A stretch of DNA of 64,000 nt from contig JBGAGK010000016.1 in assembly GCA_044226785.1 (NCBI GenBank), positions 45,923 through 109,922 of the forward strand, in the 5' to 3' direction. The notes beneath the pieces were generated by a model. That model was not told the origin of the DNA, searched no databases, and worked only from the letters and a program-made list of their open reading frames with translations. Source of the DNA: TMP-86 sp039807285 (lineage in GTDB: Bacteria > Pseudomonadota > Gammaproteobacteria > Steroidobacterales > Steroidobacteraceae). Below are positions 8,344 to 18,991 of the stretch, piece after piece. Both the position numbers and the translations under genes were made by a program. How positions within the stretch are numbered: the first letter of the stretch is position 1; each line of letters begins with the position of its first letter.

Positions 8344-9890
8344 AGACGGCCATGAAGACAGTGTATGTTCCGGCGGATGCATCGGCGCTGTCCCTGGGTG
8401 CTGATGCGGTTGCGGCGCAAATCCAGGCCGAGGCCGGCAAGCGCGGTATCCCCGTGAAGCTGGTGCGCAATGGATCACGCGGCATGTTCTGGCTCGAGCC
8501 GCTGGTCGAGGTGGTGTGTGGCGCCGAACGGATCGGCTACGGGCCGGTCAGCGCCGCCGATGTGCCGGGCCTGTTCGATGCGGGGTTCCTCGACGGGGGC
8601 GCGCATCCGGCCCATGTGGGGCCGGTCGAGCAGATCCCCTGGTTAAGCAGGCAGCAGCGCCTCACGTTCGAGCGCGTGGGCCGTATCGATCCGCTGTCGA
8701 TCGACGACTTCCTGGCACATGGCGGATACGCGGGTCTTGCAAGGGCACTGACCATGAGTGGTGCGGACATCGTCCAGGCAGTGGTGGATTCCGGACTGCG
8801 GGGACGCGGCGGGGCGGCTTTCCCGACAGGCATCAAATGGAAGACGGTGCTGGAGCAGAAGTCGGATCAGAAATACGTGACCTGCAATGCGGATGAAGGT
8901 GATTCGGGCACGTTTGCCGACCGGATGCTGATGGAAGGAGATCCGCTGACCCTGATCGAGGGCATGACCATCGCCGGAATCGCCACGGGCGCCAGCCAGG
9001 GGTACATCTACTGCCGGTCGGAGTATCCGCACGCCGCGCGCGCCCTGCGATCCGCCATCGCTGCAGCTTACGGGCGCGGCTATCTGGGACATGATGTCTG
9101 CGGCAGCGGCAAGCGTTTCGATCTGGAGGTCCGCATCGGTGCCGGTGCCTACATCTGCGGCGAGGAGACCTCGATGCTCGAGAGTCTCGAGGGCCGGCGG
9201 GGTGAAGTCCGGGTGAGGCCGCCGCTGCCGGCCATCGTCGGTCTGTTCGGCAAGCCGACCATTGTCAACAATGTCATCTCACTGGCCAGCGTGCCGGTGA
9301 TCCTGTCCCGTGGCGCGAAGTACCATCGCGATTTCGGAGTGGGCAATTCGCGCGGCACCCTGCCGCTCCAGCTGGCCGGGAACATCAAGCGAGGCGGGCT
9401 CATCGAGCTGGCCTTTGGCTGCACCTTGCGCGAGCTGCTGTACGATTACGGCGGTGGGTCCGCCTCGGGGCGTCCGATTCGCGCGGTGCAGATCGGTGGT
9501 CCGCTGGGAGCCTATGTGCCTGCCTCGCAGTTCGACACCGTGCTGGATTACGAGTCACTGGCCGGGATCGGCGCACTTCTGGGCCACGGTGGTGTAGTGG
9601 TGTTCGATGACACGGTGCAGATGGCAAAGATGGCCCGATACGCGTTTGAATTCTGCGCCAAGGAATCCTGTGGCAAGTGCACGCCCTGCAGGATCGGGTC
9701 GGTGAGGGGCGCCGAAGTGATGGATCGGGTGCTGGCCGGCCAGGACGTGGAGGCCAATCTTGCACTGGTGGCTGATCTGTGCGAGACGATGGTTCACGGC
9801 TCGCTGTGCGGGCTGGGCGGCATGACCCCGTTCCCGGTACAGAGTGCACTCAAGTACTTCCCGGAGGATTTCCACCATGTACGCCATTGA
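8340..9890 (+). CDS. fdsB: NAD-dependent formate dehydrogenase beta subunit (NuoF-like)
   Basis: The diaphorase subunit that binds FMN and NAD and reduces NAD+. The 516-residue protein has an N-terminal thioredoxin-like extension (residues 1-125) followed by a NuoF core. The FMN/NADH site motif is GRGGAAFPTGIKW (near residue 155), followed by ICGEETSMLESLEG, and the [4Fe-4S] motif is ESCGKCTPCRIG plus a later SLCGLGG cysteine. An alternative ATG lies 12 bases in. The end overlaps the alpha subunit by 14 bases. Confidence 0.95.
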   Translation: MKTAMKTVYVPADASALSLGADAVAAQIQAEAGKRGIPVKLVRNGSRGMFWLEPLVEVVCGAERIGYGPVSAADVPGLFDAGFLDGGAHPAHVGPVEQIPWLSRQQRLTFERVGRIDPLSIDDFLAHGGYAGLARALTMSGADIVQAVVDSGLRGRGGAAFPTGIKWKTVLEQKSDQKYVTCNADEGDSGTFADRMLMEGDPLTLIEGMTIAGIATGASQGYIYCRSEYPHAARALRSAIAAAYGRGYLGHDVCGSGKRFDLEVRIGAGAYICGEETSMLESLEGRRGEVRVRPPLPAIVGLFGKPTIVNNVISLASVPVILSRGAKYHRDFGVGNSRGTLPLQLAGNIKRGGLIELAFGCTLRELLYDYGGGSASGRPIRAVQIGGPLGAYVPASQFDTVLDYESLAGIGALLGHGGVVVFDDTVQMAKMARYAFEFCAKESCGKCTPCRIGSVRGAEVMDRVLAGQDVEANLALVADLCETMVHGSLCGLGGMTPFPVQSALKYFPEDFHHVRH

Positions 9891-12732
9891 TTATCGGGAT
9901 CTGGGAACTCCTCCCGCTGCGGTTCCGCGCGACAAGGCTGCGCCCGATCCGGTGACGCTGGATATCGACGGCCGGAAGGTGACCGTTCCGGAAGGCACCT
10001 CGGTGATGCGTGCGGCGGCGCTCTCGGGCGTGTCGATCCCCAAACTTTGCGCGACCGACACGCTCAAGGCATTCGGTTCCTGCCGGTTGTGCCTCGTGGA
10101 AATCGAGGGCCGCAAGGGCTATCCGGCTTCCTGCACCACCCAGGTCAGCGAAGGCATGAAGGTGCGCACACAGAGCGAGAAGCTCGGGCAGCTTCGCCGC
10201 GGAGTCATGGAGCTGTATGTCTCGGACCATCCACTCGATTGCGTGAGCTGCCCGTCCAACGGCCACTGTGAATTCCAGGACATGGCGCAGCAGCTGGGCA
10301 TCGAGGAGACACGCTATGGCCTGGCCGGCGAGCGCCACCACGACATGCCGAAGGATGCGACCAATCCCTATTTCACCTTCGATCCCAACTTGTGCATCGT
10401 GTGTTCGCGCTGTGTGCGCGCCTGCGATGAGGTGCAGGGGACGTTGGCGCTGACCATCCAGTCGCGCGGCTTCCAGTCGAAGGTGGCCGCGAGCCAGGAC
10501 GAGTCGTGGCTGGAATCCGAGTGCGTGTCCTGTGGTGCCTGCGTGGAGGCCTGTCCGACGGCGTCGCTGACCGAAAAGTCGTTGCAGCATCTGGGGCAGC
10601 CCGAGCGGGCCGTGACCACGACCTGCGCGTACTGCGGGGTGGGCTGTTCGTTCAAGGTGGAAGTGAAGGGTGAGGGGAAGGCAACCGAAGTGGTGCGGAT
10701 GGCGCCCAATCGCGACGGACATGCGAACCTGGGGCATGCCTGCGTCAAGGGCCGTTTCGCTTTCGGCTACGCGACGCACAAGGACCGGATCGTCAAGCCC
10801 ATGGTGCGGGCGCGCATCACCGATCCGTGGCGGGAAGTGTCGTGGGATGAGGCCATTTCGCATGCGGCATCGGAGTTCCGGCGCATCCAGCGCGATCATG
10901 GCCGGTTCTCCATCGGCGGCATCACCTCTTCGCGCTGCACCAACGAGGAAACCTTCCTGGTACAGAAGCTGGTGCGCGCGGCATTCGGCAACAACAATGT
11001 CGATACCTGCGCGCGCGTGTGTCATTCACCCACGGGCTATGGCCTGAAGAACACCATCGGCGAGTCCGCCGGCACGCAGGCATTCACCTCCATCATGAAG
11101 TCCGATGTCATCATGGTCATCGGAGCCAATCCCACGGATGCCCATCCGGTGTTCGCCTCGATGCTCAAGCGGCGGGTCAGGCAGGGCGCCAGGCTGATCG
11201 TGATCGATCCGAGGGCGATCGGGGTGGTTCGCTCGCCTCATGTGGAGGCCGATCACCACCTGCAATTGCGCCCCGGCACCAACGTGGCGGTGATCAATGC
11301 GCTTGCGCATGTGGTCGTCACCGAGGGCCTTGTGAAAACCGGGTTCGTGGCCGAACGCTGCGAGCCGGAGGCATTTGCCCGCTGGAGTGCCTTTGTCCGC
11401 GAGCCGCGCAATTCCCCGGAGAGCACCCAGGAGCTGACCGGTGTGCCGGCAGAAACGGTGCGGCAGGCAGCGCGCCTGTTTGCTTCCGTGCCCAACGCGG
11501 CGATCTACTACGGCCTCGGCGTCACCGAGCACAGCCAGGGCACGACCATGGTCATGGGCATAGCGAACCTTGCCATGGCCACGGGCAACCTGGGTCGCGA
11601 GGGTGTGGGCCTGAACCCGCTGCGCGGCCAGAACAACGTGCAGGGATCCTGCGACATGGGATCCTTCCCCCACGAGTTCTCCGGATACCGGCACGTGTCC
11701 GATGAGGCCACCCGGTCCCTGTTCGAGAAGAACTGGAAGGTGCCGCTGCTGAGCGAGCCGGGGCTTCGCATCTCCAACATGTTCGAGGCAGCGCTGGATG
11801 GCAGCTTCCACGGTCTGTACATACAGGGCGAGGACATCGTCCAGTCCGACCCGAACACCAATCACGTGACGGCGGCCTTGTCGAAAATGGAATGCATCGT
11901 CCTGCAGGACCTGTTCCTGAACGAAACGGCCCGATACGCACATGTCTTCCTGCCTGGCTCCTCGTTCCTCGAGAAGGACGGTACGTTCGTCAATGCCGAG
12001 CGACGTATCTCCCGTGTGCGCAAGGTGCTCGAACCACGGGGGGGGCTTGCCGACTGGGAAGCCACCGTGCGCCTGTCGAACGCGCTGGGCTACCCGATGA
12101 GCTACACGCATCCCTCGCAGATCATGGACGAGATTGCAGCGTTGACGCCGACCTTTGCCGGCGTGAGCTTCGACAAGATCGACCGGCTGGGCAGCATCCA
12201 GTGGCCCTGCAACGAGGCAGCTCCGGAGGGTACGCCCACCATGCATGTCGGCGAGTTCGTGCGCGGCAAGGGGCGCTTCTTCATCACCGAATTCGTGCCG
12301 ACGTCCGAACGGACCAGCAGCCGCTATCCGCTGATCCTCACCACGGGAAGGGTGCTTACGCAGTACAACGTGGGTACGCAGACCCGGCGCACCGGCAACG
12401 TGTCCTGGTATTCGGAAGATCTGCTGGAGATCAATCCCGACGATGCCGAGGCGCGTGGCATTGCCGATGGGGACTGGGCGGGAGTCAGCAGTCGTGCGGG
12501 CGAGACCGTCATGCGGGCAACAGTGACTCCCCGCATCCAGCCGGGGGTGATCTATGCGACGTTCCATTTTCCGGAAGTCAGCACCAATGTGTTGACCACG
12601 GACAACTCCGACTGGGCGACCAGCTGCCCCGAGTACAAGGTGACGGCTGTCCAGGTGGTCAAGGTCGCGCAACCGGCGGATTGGCAGGATCGCATGCGAC
12701 GCCGCCACGAGCCTGATGCAAGTCACGTCTGA
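9877..12732 (+). CDS. fdsA: NAD-dependent formate dehydrogenase alpha (catalytic) subunit, Mo/W-bis-MGD
   Basis: Oxidises formate to CO2. The 951-residue protein has an N-terminal [2Fe-2S] domain (CRLC near residue 70), an NuoG-like His/Cys cluster motif (CVSCPSNGHC), two [4Fe-4S] ferredoxin motifs (CIVCSRCVRAC, CVSCGACVEAC), a further [4Fe-4S] site (CAYCGVGC) and the bis-MGD domains. The active-site residue is Cys382 in RVCHSPT, so this is a cysteine and not a selenocysteine enzyme. GGAGGA lies about ten bases upstream of the ATG at 9877 and decides the start. It overlaps fdsB by 14 and fdhD by 17 bases. Confidence 0.97.
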   Translation: MYAIDYRDLGTPPAAVPRDKAAPDPVTLDIDGRKVTVPEGTSVMRAAALSGVSIPKLCATDTLKAFGSCRLCLVEIEGRKGYPASCTTQVSEGMKVRTQSEKLGQLRRGVMELYVSDHPLDCVSCPSNGHCEFQDMAQQLGIEETRYGLAGERHHDMPKDATNPYFTFDPNLCIVCSRCVRACDEVQGTLALTIQSRGFQSKVAASQDESWLESECVSCGACVEACPTASLTEKSLQHLGQPERAVTTTCAYCGVGCSFKVEVKGEGKATEVVRMAPNRDGHANLGHACVKGRFAFGYATHKDRIVKPMVRARITDPWREVSWDEAISHAASEFRRIQRDHGRFSIGGITSSRCTNEETFLVQKLVRAAFGNNNVDTCARVCHSPTGYGLKNTIGESAGTQAFTSIMKSDVIMVIGANPTDAHPVFASMLKRRVRQGARLIVIDPRAIGVVRSPHVEADHHLQLRPGTNVAVINALAHVVVTEGLVKTGFVAERCEPEAFARWSAFVREPRNSPESTQELTGVPAETVRQAARLFASVPNAAIYYGLGVTEHSQGTTMVMGIANLAMATGNLGREGVGLNPLRGQNNVQGSCDMGSFPHEFSGYRHVSDEATRSLFEKNWKVPLLSEPGLRISNMFEAALDGSFHGLYIQGEDIVQSDPNTNHVTAALSKMECIVLQDLFLNETARYAHVFLPGSSFLEKDGTFVNAERRISRVRKVLEPRGGLADWEATVRLSNALGYPMSYTHPSQIMDEIAALTPTFAGVSFDKIDRLGSIQWPCNEAAPEGTPTMHVGEFVRGKGRFFITEFVPTSERTSSRYPLILTTGRVLTQYNVGTQTRRTGNVSWYSEDLLEINPDDAEARGIADGDWAGVSSRAGETVMRATVTPRIQPGVIYATFHFPEVSTNVLTTDNSDWATSCPEYKVTAVQVVKVAQPADWQDRMRRRHEPDASHV

Positions 12733-13525
12733 ACGGGCGATCCACCGCTACTCACAGGGTGTGGCCGCCGATACGATCGGCACGGTGGCCGAGGAAGTGC
12801 CGGTGGCCCTGGTCTACCAGGGCGTTCCGCACGTGGTGATGCTGGCGACGCCAGCGGATCTGGAAGATTTCGCCGTGGGGTTTACCATCAGCGAGGGCCT
12901 TGCGGAAAGCGTCTCGGAAGTGCTGGATGTCCGGGTCGACCCCGGCAAACATGCGATCGACGTGCACGTGCGCATCGCACCTTCACGTTTTTCCGCCCTG
13001 CTGCAGCGGCGGCGCAATCTCAGTGGCCGGACTGGTTGTGGTCTGTGCGGTGCCGAGACGCTGGAGCAGGTCATGCGGCCGGTGACGGCTGTTCCTGCGG
13101 GCACATCGTTCGATGCAGGGGAGATGCACACGGCATTGCGCGCGCTCTCCGCGCGTCAGCCCATCAACGCACTCACCGGCAGCGTGCATGCGGCTGGCTG
13201 GGTGGCCTCGGGCGCCGGATTGACCTGTGTGCGCGAAGATGTGGGCAGGCATAATGCCCTGGACAAGACCCTGGGCGCTCTGCTCCGGGCCGGGACGGAT
13301 CTTGCCAGCGGGTATATGCTCATCACCAGTCGGGCCAGCTTCGAGATGGTGCAGAAGTCCGCCAGCGCGGGCGTGGGTCTGCTGGCGGCCGTTTCGGCGC
13401 CAACCGGACTTGCCATCTGTGCGGCGGAGAAAGCAGGCATGGGATTGGTCGGGTTCGCCCGGGAGGGGGAACACGTGGTTTACGCACATCCGGAGCGCTT
13501 GAAGAGCGGTAGAGACACGGGATGA
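12716..13525 (+). CDS. fdhD: formate dehydrogenase accessory sulfurtransferase FdhD (FdsC)
   Basis: Transfers sulfur from a cysteine desulfurase to the molybdenum cofactor before its insertion into FdsA. The 269-residue protein carries the redox CxxC pair C108/C111 (GCGLCG) corresponding to the essential loop of E. coli FdhD, and the conserved VCREDVGRHNA-like segment (CVREDVGRHNALDK). In fds operons this gene is called fdsC. It overlaps fdsA by 17 bases and fdsD by four, so its dosage is tied to the enzyme it activates. Confidence 0.95.
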   Translation: MQVTSERAIHRYSQGVAADTIGTVAEEVPVALVYQGVPHVVMLATPADLEDFAVGFTISEGLAESVSEVLDVRVDPGKHAIDVHVRIAPSRFSALLQRRRNLSGRTGCGLCGAETLEQVMRPVTAVPAGTSFDAGEMHTALRALSARQPINALTGSVHAAGWVASGAGLTCVREDVGRHNALDKTLGALLRAGTDLASGYMLITSRASFEMVQKSASAGVGLLAAVSAPTGLAICAAEKAGMGLVGFAREGEHVVYAHPERLKSGRDTG

Positions 13526-13746
13526 ATACCCAGCATCTGACGAAAATGGTCAATGAGATCGCGGCTTTCTTCAGGGGCGAATCGGGCCCCGAGAAGGCGA
13601 TTGGCGAGGTCGCAACCCACCTGAACCGATACTGGGATCCGCGCATGCGGCGTGAAATCGTCGCGCATTATGCAAAGGGTGGCGACGGACTCAGCGACAT
13701 CTCCCTGAAGGCCGTGGCTGAACTTGCGCGTCTGGCGCACCAGTAG
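13522..13746 (+). CDS. fdsD: formate dehydrogenase delta subunit
   Basis: A 74-residue protein whose sequence (MVNEIAAFF, PRMRREIV, AELARL) matches the small FdsD subunit found at the end of fds operons. It is thought to help assemble or stabilise the complex; its precise role is poorly defined in the family. It starts within the fdhD stop (ATGA) and ends nine bases before the kinase gene, so transcription probably continues into the SAM-cycle genes. Confidence 0.9.
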   Translation: MNTQHLTKMVNEIAAFFRGESGPEKAIGEVATHLNRYWDPRMRREIVAHYAKGGDGLSDISLKAVAELARLAHQ

Positions 13747-13755
13747 CGCTTCCGC

Positions 13756-14703
13756 ATGACCCGCCCGGTACCCGCCAGAAGATCCGTGCTGGTCTGCGGA
13801 TCCGCTGCCTATGACAGCATCCTGCTGTTTCCCGGGCAGTTCAGGACGCATATCCTGCCCGAGAAGATCCACATGCTCAATGTGTCTTTTCTGGTGCCAG
13901 AAATGCGAAGGGAATTCGGTGGTTGCGCAATAAACATTGCATTCAACCTGAAGCTACTGGGGGATCTTGCCTACCCCATGGCGACGGTGGGTCATGACTT
14001 CGGGCCATACCTTGAGTCCTTGCGCCACAAGGGCGTGCCCCATGACTACCTGAGGGTCATCGACACCGAGTTCACGGCGCAGGCCTTCATCACGACGGAT
14101 CTCGATGCCAATCAGATCACGGCATTCCATCCGGGCGCCATGCAGCATGCCCACCTGAACCGTGTCACCGATGCGGCCGACATCGGCCTGGGTGTCGTTG
14201 CGCCCGACGGACGGCGGGCCATGATCGACCATGCGGCGCAGTTCGCTGCAGCGGGAATTCCCTTCATCTTCGATCCGGGACAGGGCTTGCCGATGTTCGA
14301 TGGCACGGAATTGCGCCGGTTCGTCGAGCAGGCCACCTGGGTGACAGTGAATGACTACGAATGGCAGGTGCTGCAACAGAAGACGGGCTGGTCGGAGCGC
14401 GACATCGTGACCCGCGTCAAGGCGCTGGTGATCACCCGGGGCGCGGACGGTTCCGTGATCCACACGGAAACCGAACGGATCGAGATACCCAGCGCGAAGC
14501 CGGTGGCCGTGGTGGATCCCACGGGTTGCGGTGATGCGTACCGCGCCGGGTTGATCCATGGCATCCTGCGCGGGGATGACTGGGTAACCGCCGGGCGCAT
14601 GGCTTCACTCATGGGTGCGATCAAGGTCGAGTCGCGAGGCCCGCAGAACCACCGTTTTTCACGGGAGCAGTTCGATCAGCGTTTGAGGGAAAATTTTCGT
14701 TGA
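13756..14703 (+). CDS. PfkB-family carbohydrate kinase, probable adenosine kinase
   Basis: A ribokinase-fold kinase of 315 residues. The N-terminal glycine motif (FGGCAINIAFNLKLLG) and the C-terminal PfkB signature DPTGCGDAYRAG with catalytic Asp260 are clear. Adenosine phosphorylation is inferred from position: metK and ahcY follow directly, and S-adenosylhomocysteine hydrolysis releases adenosine that must be removed to pull the reaction forward. Ribokinase or another nucleoside kinase remains possible. It starts nine bases after fdsD and ends 37 bases before metK. Confidence 0.8.
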   Translation: MTRPVPARRSVLVCGSAAYDSILLFPGQFRTHILPEKIHMLNVSFLVPEMRREFGGCAINIAFNLKLLGDLAYPMATVGHDFGPYLESLRHKGVPHDYLRVIDTEFTAQAFITTDLDANQITAFHPGAMQHAHLNRVTDAADIGLGVVAPDGRRAMIDHAAQFAAAGIPFIFDPGQGLPMFDGTELRRFVEQATWVTVNDYEWQVLQQKTGWSERDIVTRVKALVITRGADGSVIHTETERIEIPSAKPVAVVDPTGCGDAYRAGLIHGILRGDDWVTAGRMASLMGAIKVESRGPQNHRFSREQFDQRLRENFR

Positions 14704-14707
14704 TTTC

Positions 14708-14726
14708 TATCATGTTACAAATGATA
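14708..14726. repeat. short inverted repeat upstream of metK
   Basis: TATCAT and ATGATA are separated by seven bases in the only AT-rich stretch between the kinase and metK, just ahead of the AAGGGA ribosome binding site. It does not resemble a known SAM or SAH riboswitch, and there is not enough space for one. Confidence 0.25.
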
Positions 14727-14740
14727 TTTAAGGGATATTC

Positions 14741-15922
14741 ATGAGCAACGCGTTCGTGTTCACCAGCGAGTCGGTTTCGGAAGGCCATCCGGACAAGGTG
14801 GCGGACCAGATTTCCGATGCGATCCTGGACGCGATCCTGGCCGCAGATCCGAAGGGCCGGGTGGCCTGCGAGACGCTGGTGAAGACCGGGGTGGTGATCG
14901 TCGCCGGTGAAGTCACGACCAGCGCCTGGGTGGATGTGGAAGCCATCGTGCGCAAGACCGTCCTGGACATCGGCTACGACACCTCGGAGATGGGTTTCGA
15001 TGGTGCGTCCTGTGGCGTGCTCAACATCATCGGCAAGCAGTCACCCGACATCGCCCAGGGCGTGGATCGCAAGGATGAGCGAAAGCAGGGTGCGGGCGAT
15101 CAGGGTCTGATGTTCGGATACGCCACCAACGAAACCGATGTCCTGATGCCGGCGGCCATTACCCTTGCGCATCGTCTGGTCAAGCGGCAGGCCCAGGTCC
15201 GCAAGACCGGCCGGCTTCCCTGGTTGCGCCCCGATGCCAAGAGCCAGGTGACCCTGCGCTACGAGAATGAGCAGCCGGTGGGCATCGAGGCCGTGGTCCT
15301 GTCGACCCAGCACGAGGACACCGTGACGACCAAGGCCCTTCGCGAGGCCGTGATGGAGGAGATCCTCAGACCCGTCCTGCCGGCCCGATGGCTGGACAAG
15401 CGCACGAAGTTCCACATCAACCCCACCGGACGCTTCGTCATTGGCGGTCCGGTCGGCGACTGTGGTCTGACCGGGCGCAAGATCATCGTGGATACCTACG
15501 GCGGCTTCGCGCGCCATGGCGGTGGTGCGTTTTCGGGCAAGGACCCTTCCAAGGTGGATCGCTCGGCCGCCTATGCCGCACGGTATGTGGCCAAGAACAT
15601 CGTGGCGGCGGACCTTGCCGACCGCTGCGAGGTGCAGGTGTCCTATGCCATCGGGGTGGCCGAACCCACGTCCATCATGGTGCAGACCTTCGGCACCGGG
15701 AAGCTCGCGGACGAGCGGCTGACTGAGCTGGTGCGGGCGCATTTCGACCTGACACCCTACGGCTTGCGGGAGATGCTGGATCTGGCGCGGCCGATCTATC
15801 AGAAGACCGCCTCCTACGGGCACTTTGGCCGCACCGAGCCGGAATTTTCCTGGGAACGCATCGACAAGGCGAAGGCGCTCGCAGCGGAATCCAAGGGGTC
15901 CGGACGGTCCCGCAAACGCTGA
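14741..15922 (+). CDS. metK: S-adenosylmethionine synthetase
   Basis: Makes S-adenosylmethionine from methionine and ATP in the cytoplasm. The 393-residue protein has the N-terminal SVSEGHPDK motif, the signature GAGDQGLMFGYA and the P-loop-like GGGAFSGKDPSKVDRS segment, all at usual positions. AAGGGA lies seven bases upstream of the ATG. ahcY follows 29 bases downstream, so synthesis of the methyl donor and disposal of its product are encoded together. Confidence 0.98.
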   Translation: MSNAFVFTSESVSEGHPDKVADQISDAILDAILAADPKGRVACETLVKTGVVIVAGEVTTSAWVDVEAIVRKTVLDIGYDTSEMGFDGASCGVLNIIGKQSPDIAQGVDRKDERKQGAGDQGLMFGYATNETDVLMPAAITLAHRLVKRQAQVRKTGRLPWLRPDAKSQVTLRYENEQPVGIEAVVLSTQHEDTVTTKALREAVMEEILRPVLPARWLDKRTKFHINPTGRFVIGGPVGDCGLTGRKIIVDTYGGFARHGGGAFSGKDPSKVDRSAAYAARYVAKNIVAADLADRCEVQVSYAIGVAEPTSIMVQTFGTGKLADERLTELVRAHFDLTPYGLREMLDLARPIYQKTASYGHFGRTEPEFSWERIDKAKALAAESKGSGRSRKR

Positions 15923-15951
15923 GCAGATCATTCGAGCGCAGGAGCAGATTC

Positions 15952-17364
<1,413 letters not shown>

Positions 17365-17366
17365 AC

Positions 17367-18239
17367 ATGCTGGAGCAAGCTGAATCAGCAGTCCTTCTGG
17401 ACGGCAAGGCAGTCGCGGCGCGGGTGCGCGCGGAAGTCAGTGCGGGCGTGCGCGATTTCATCGCGGCGCAGGGCCGGCCACCGGGCCTGGCAGTGGTGCA
17501 GGTCGGGAGCGATCCGGCCTCCTCGGTCTACGTGCGCAACAAGAAAAAGGCCTGTGCCGAAGTCGGCATCCGGTCCTTCTCCCACGATCCACCGGCATCG
17601 GTGACGCATCAGGAACTGCTGGCGCTGGTGGACCTGCTGAACCGCGACAATCAGGTCGACGGCATCCTGGTCCAGCTCCCGTTGCCGGCGGGGCTCGACG
17701 CAACCGGGATCATGGATGCGGTTGATCCATGCAAGGACGTGGACGGTTTCCACCCCGTGAACACCGGCCTGCTCGCGCAGAAGCGCCCCGCCTTGCGCCC
17801 CTGCACGCCCTATGGCGTCATGCGTCTGGCGAAGGAATACGGCATTGCGCTGGCCGGGGCGCGGGCAACGGTGGTGGGCCAGTCGAACATCGTCGGTCGC
17901 CCCATGGCGCTGGAACTGCTCCTTGCGGGGTGCACGGTGACGGTCTGTCACACGCGCACGCGCGATCTGGCTGCGGAGGTGGCACGGGCCGATGTGGTGG
18001 TGGCGGCGATCGGCAAGCCGGAGATGATTCCGGGTGCCTGGATCAAGCCCGGAGCGGCCGTGTTCGATGTCGGCATCAACCGGCTGGCTGACGGCCGGCT
18101 GGTGGGAGACGTGGAATTCGCTGCGGCCTCACGGCGTGCCGGCTGGATCACGCCGGTGCCCGGCGGTGCAGGTCCCATGACCATTGCGATGTTGATGTCC
18201 AATACTCTGGAGGCGGCCCGGAACAGGGTGGCGCGTTGA
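17367..18239 (+). CDS. folD: bifunctional methylenetetrahydrofolate dehydrogenase / methenyltetrahydrofolate cyclohydrolase
   Basis: Interconverts 5,10-methylene-, 5,10-methenyl- and 10-formyl-tetrahydrofolate. The 290-residue protein has the active-site YVRNKKKACAEVG (Tyr-x3-Lys), the DGILVQLPLP motif, the dinucleotide-site motif GQSNIVGRP and the PVPGGAGPMT segment. The ATG at 17367 lies two bases after ahcY. Its presence beside formate dehydrogenase and the SAM cycle suggests that one-carbon units released from methyl groups can be routed to formate and CO2. Confidence 0.95.
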   Translation: MLEQAESAVLLDGKAVAARVRAEVSAGVRDFIAAQGRPPGLAVVQVGSDPASSVYVRNKKKACAEVGIRSFSHDPPASVTHQELLALVDLLNRDNQVDGILVQLPLPAGLDATGIMDAVDPCKDVDGFHPVNTGLLAQKRPALRPCTPYGVMRLAKEYGIALAGARATVVGQSNIVGRPMALELLLAGCTVTVCHTRTRDLAAEVARADVVVAAIGKPEMIPGAWIKPGAAVFDVGINRLADGRLVGDVEFAAASRRAGWITPVPGGAGPMTIAMLMSNTLEAARNRVAR

Positions 18240-18255
18240 GCATCGAGGAGGTGTC

Positions 18256-18969
18256 GTGAGTGCTTCAAGCAAGGTATTCCCGGATGCAGCGTCAGCGCTG
18301 AAGGGAGTGGTCCGGGATGGCATCACCGTCATGTCCGGCGGTTTCGGTCTGTGTGGAATACCGGAGAACCTGATCCTCGCGTTGCGTGATTCGGGCGTGA
18401 AAGGCCTGACCGTGGTGTCCAACAATGCAGGGGTGGATGATTTCGGACTGGGGCTGCTCCTCAAGTCGCGGCAGATCAGGAAGATGATCTCCTCGTACGT
18501 GGGGGAAAACCAGGAGTTCGAGCGCCAGTACCTGTCCGGAGAACTGGAGCTGGAGTTCAATCCGCAGGGGACCCTGGCCGAGCGCATCCGTGCGGGAGGC
18601 GCCGGCATCTACGGGTTCTACACGCGCACCGGTGCTGGCACGCTGGTGGCCGAAGGCAAGGAAACGCGCGTCGTCGATGGCGAGACCTGGGTGCTGGAAA
18701 AGGGCCTCGTGGCCGACATCTCCATCGTCAAGGCCTGGAAGGGCGACACCGAGGGGAATCTGGTCTATCGCAAGACGGCGCGGAATTTCAATCCGATGAT
18801 GGCCACGGCCAGCCCCATGACCATCGCGGAAGTCGAGGAGCTGGTGGAGCCGGGGCAGCTCGCGCCGGATCAGATCCACACGCCGGGCATTTTCGTGAAA
18901 CGCATCCTGCGGGGCACGAACTACGAAAAGCGCATCGAGAACCGCACCGTGCGCAAGCGGGCAGGCTAG
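18256..18969 (+). CDS. 3-oxoacid CoA-transferase subunit A
   Basis: The alpha subunit of a family I CoA-transferase that moves CoA between succinyl- or acetyl-CoA and a 3-oxoacid such as acetoacetate. The 237-residue protein contains the glycine motif SGGFGLCGIPENLI near the N terminus and matches ScoA/AtoD-type subunits along its length. The start is GTG, preceded by GAGGAG. It lies 16 bases after folD and 22 bases before its beta subunit. The physiological acid is not determined by sequence. Confidence 0.9.
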   Translation: MSASSKVFPDAASALKGVVRDGITVMSGGFGLCGIPENLILALRDSGVKGLTVVSNNAGVDDFGLGLLLKSRQIRKMISSYVGENQEFERQYLSGELELEFNPQGTLAERIRAGGAGIYGFYTRTGAGTLVAEGKETRVVDGETWVLEKGLVADISIVKAWKGDTEGNLVYRKTARNFNPMMATASPMTIAEVEELVEPGQLAPDQIHTPGIFVKRILRGTNYEKRIENRTVRKRAG

Positions 18970-18991
18970 AGGATCCGGGAGGTATTGCAAC

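Noticed and set aside
11026..12726. Long open frame (566 codons) antisense to fdsA
   Set aside because: No domain, no ribosome binding site, and the composition typical of antisense shadow in high-GC coding DNA. fdsA itself is fully supported by motifs.
14704..15951. Looked for a SAM or SAH riboswitch before metK and ahcY
   Set aside because: Only 37 and 29 bases are available, and neither gap contains a matching conserved core.
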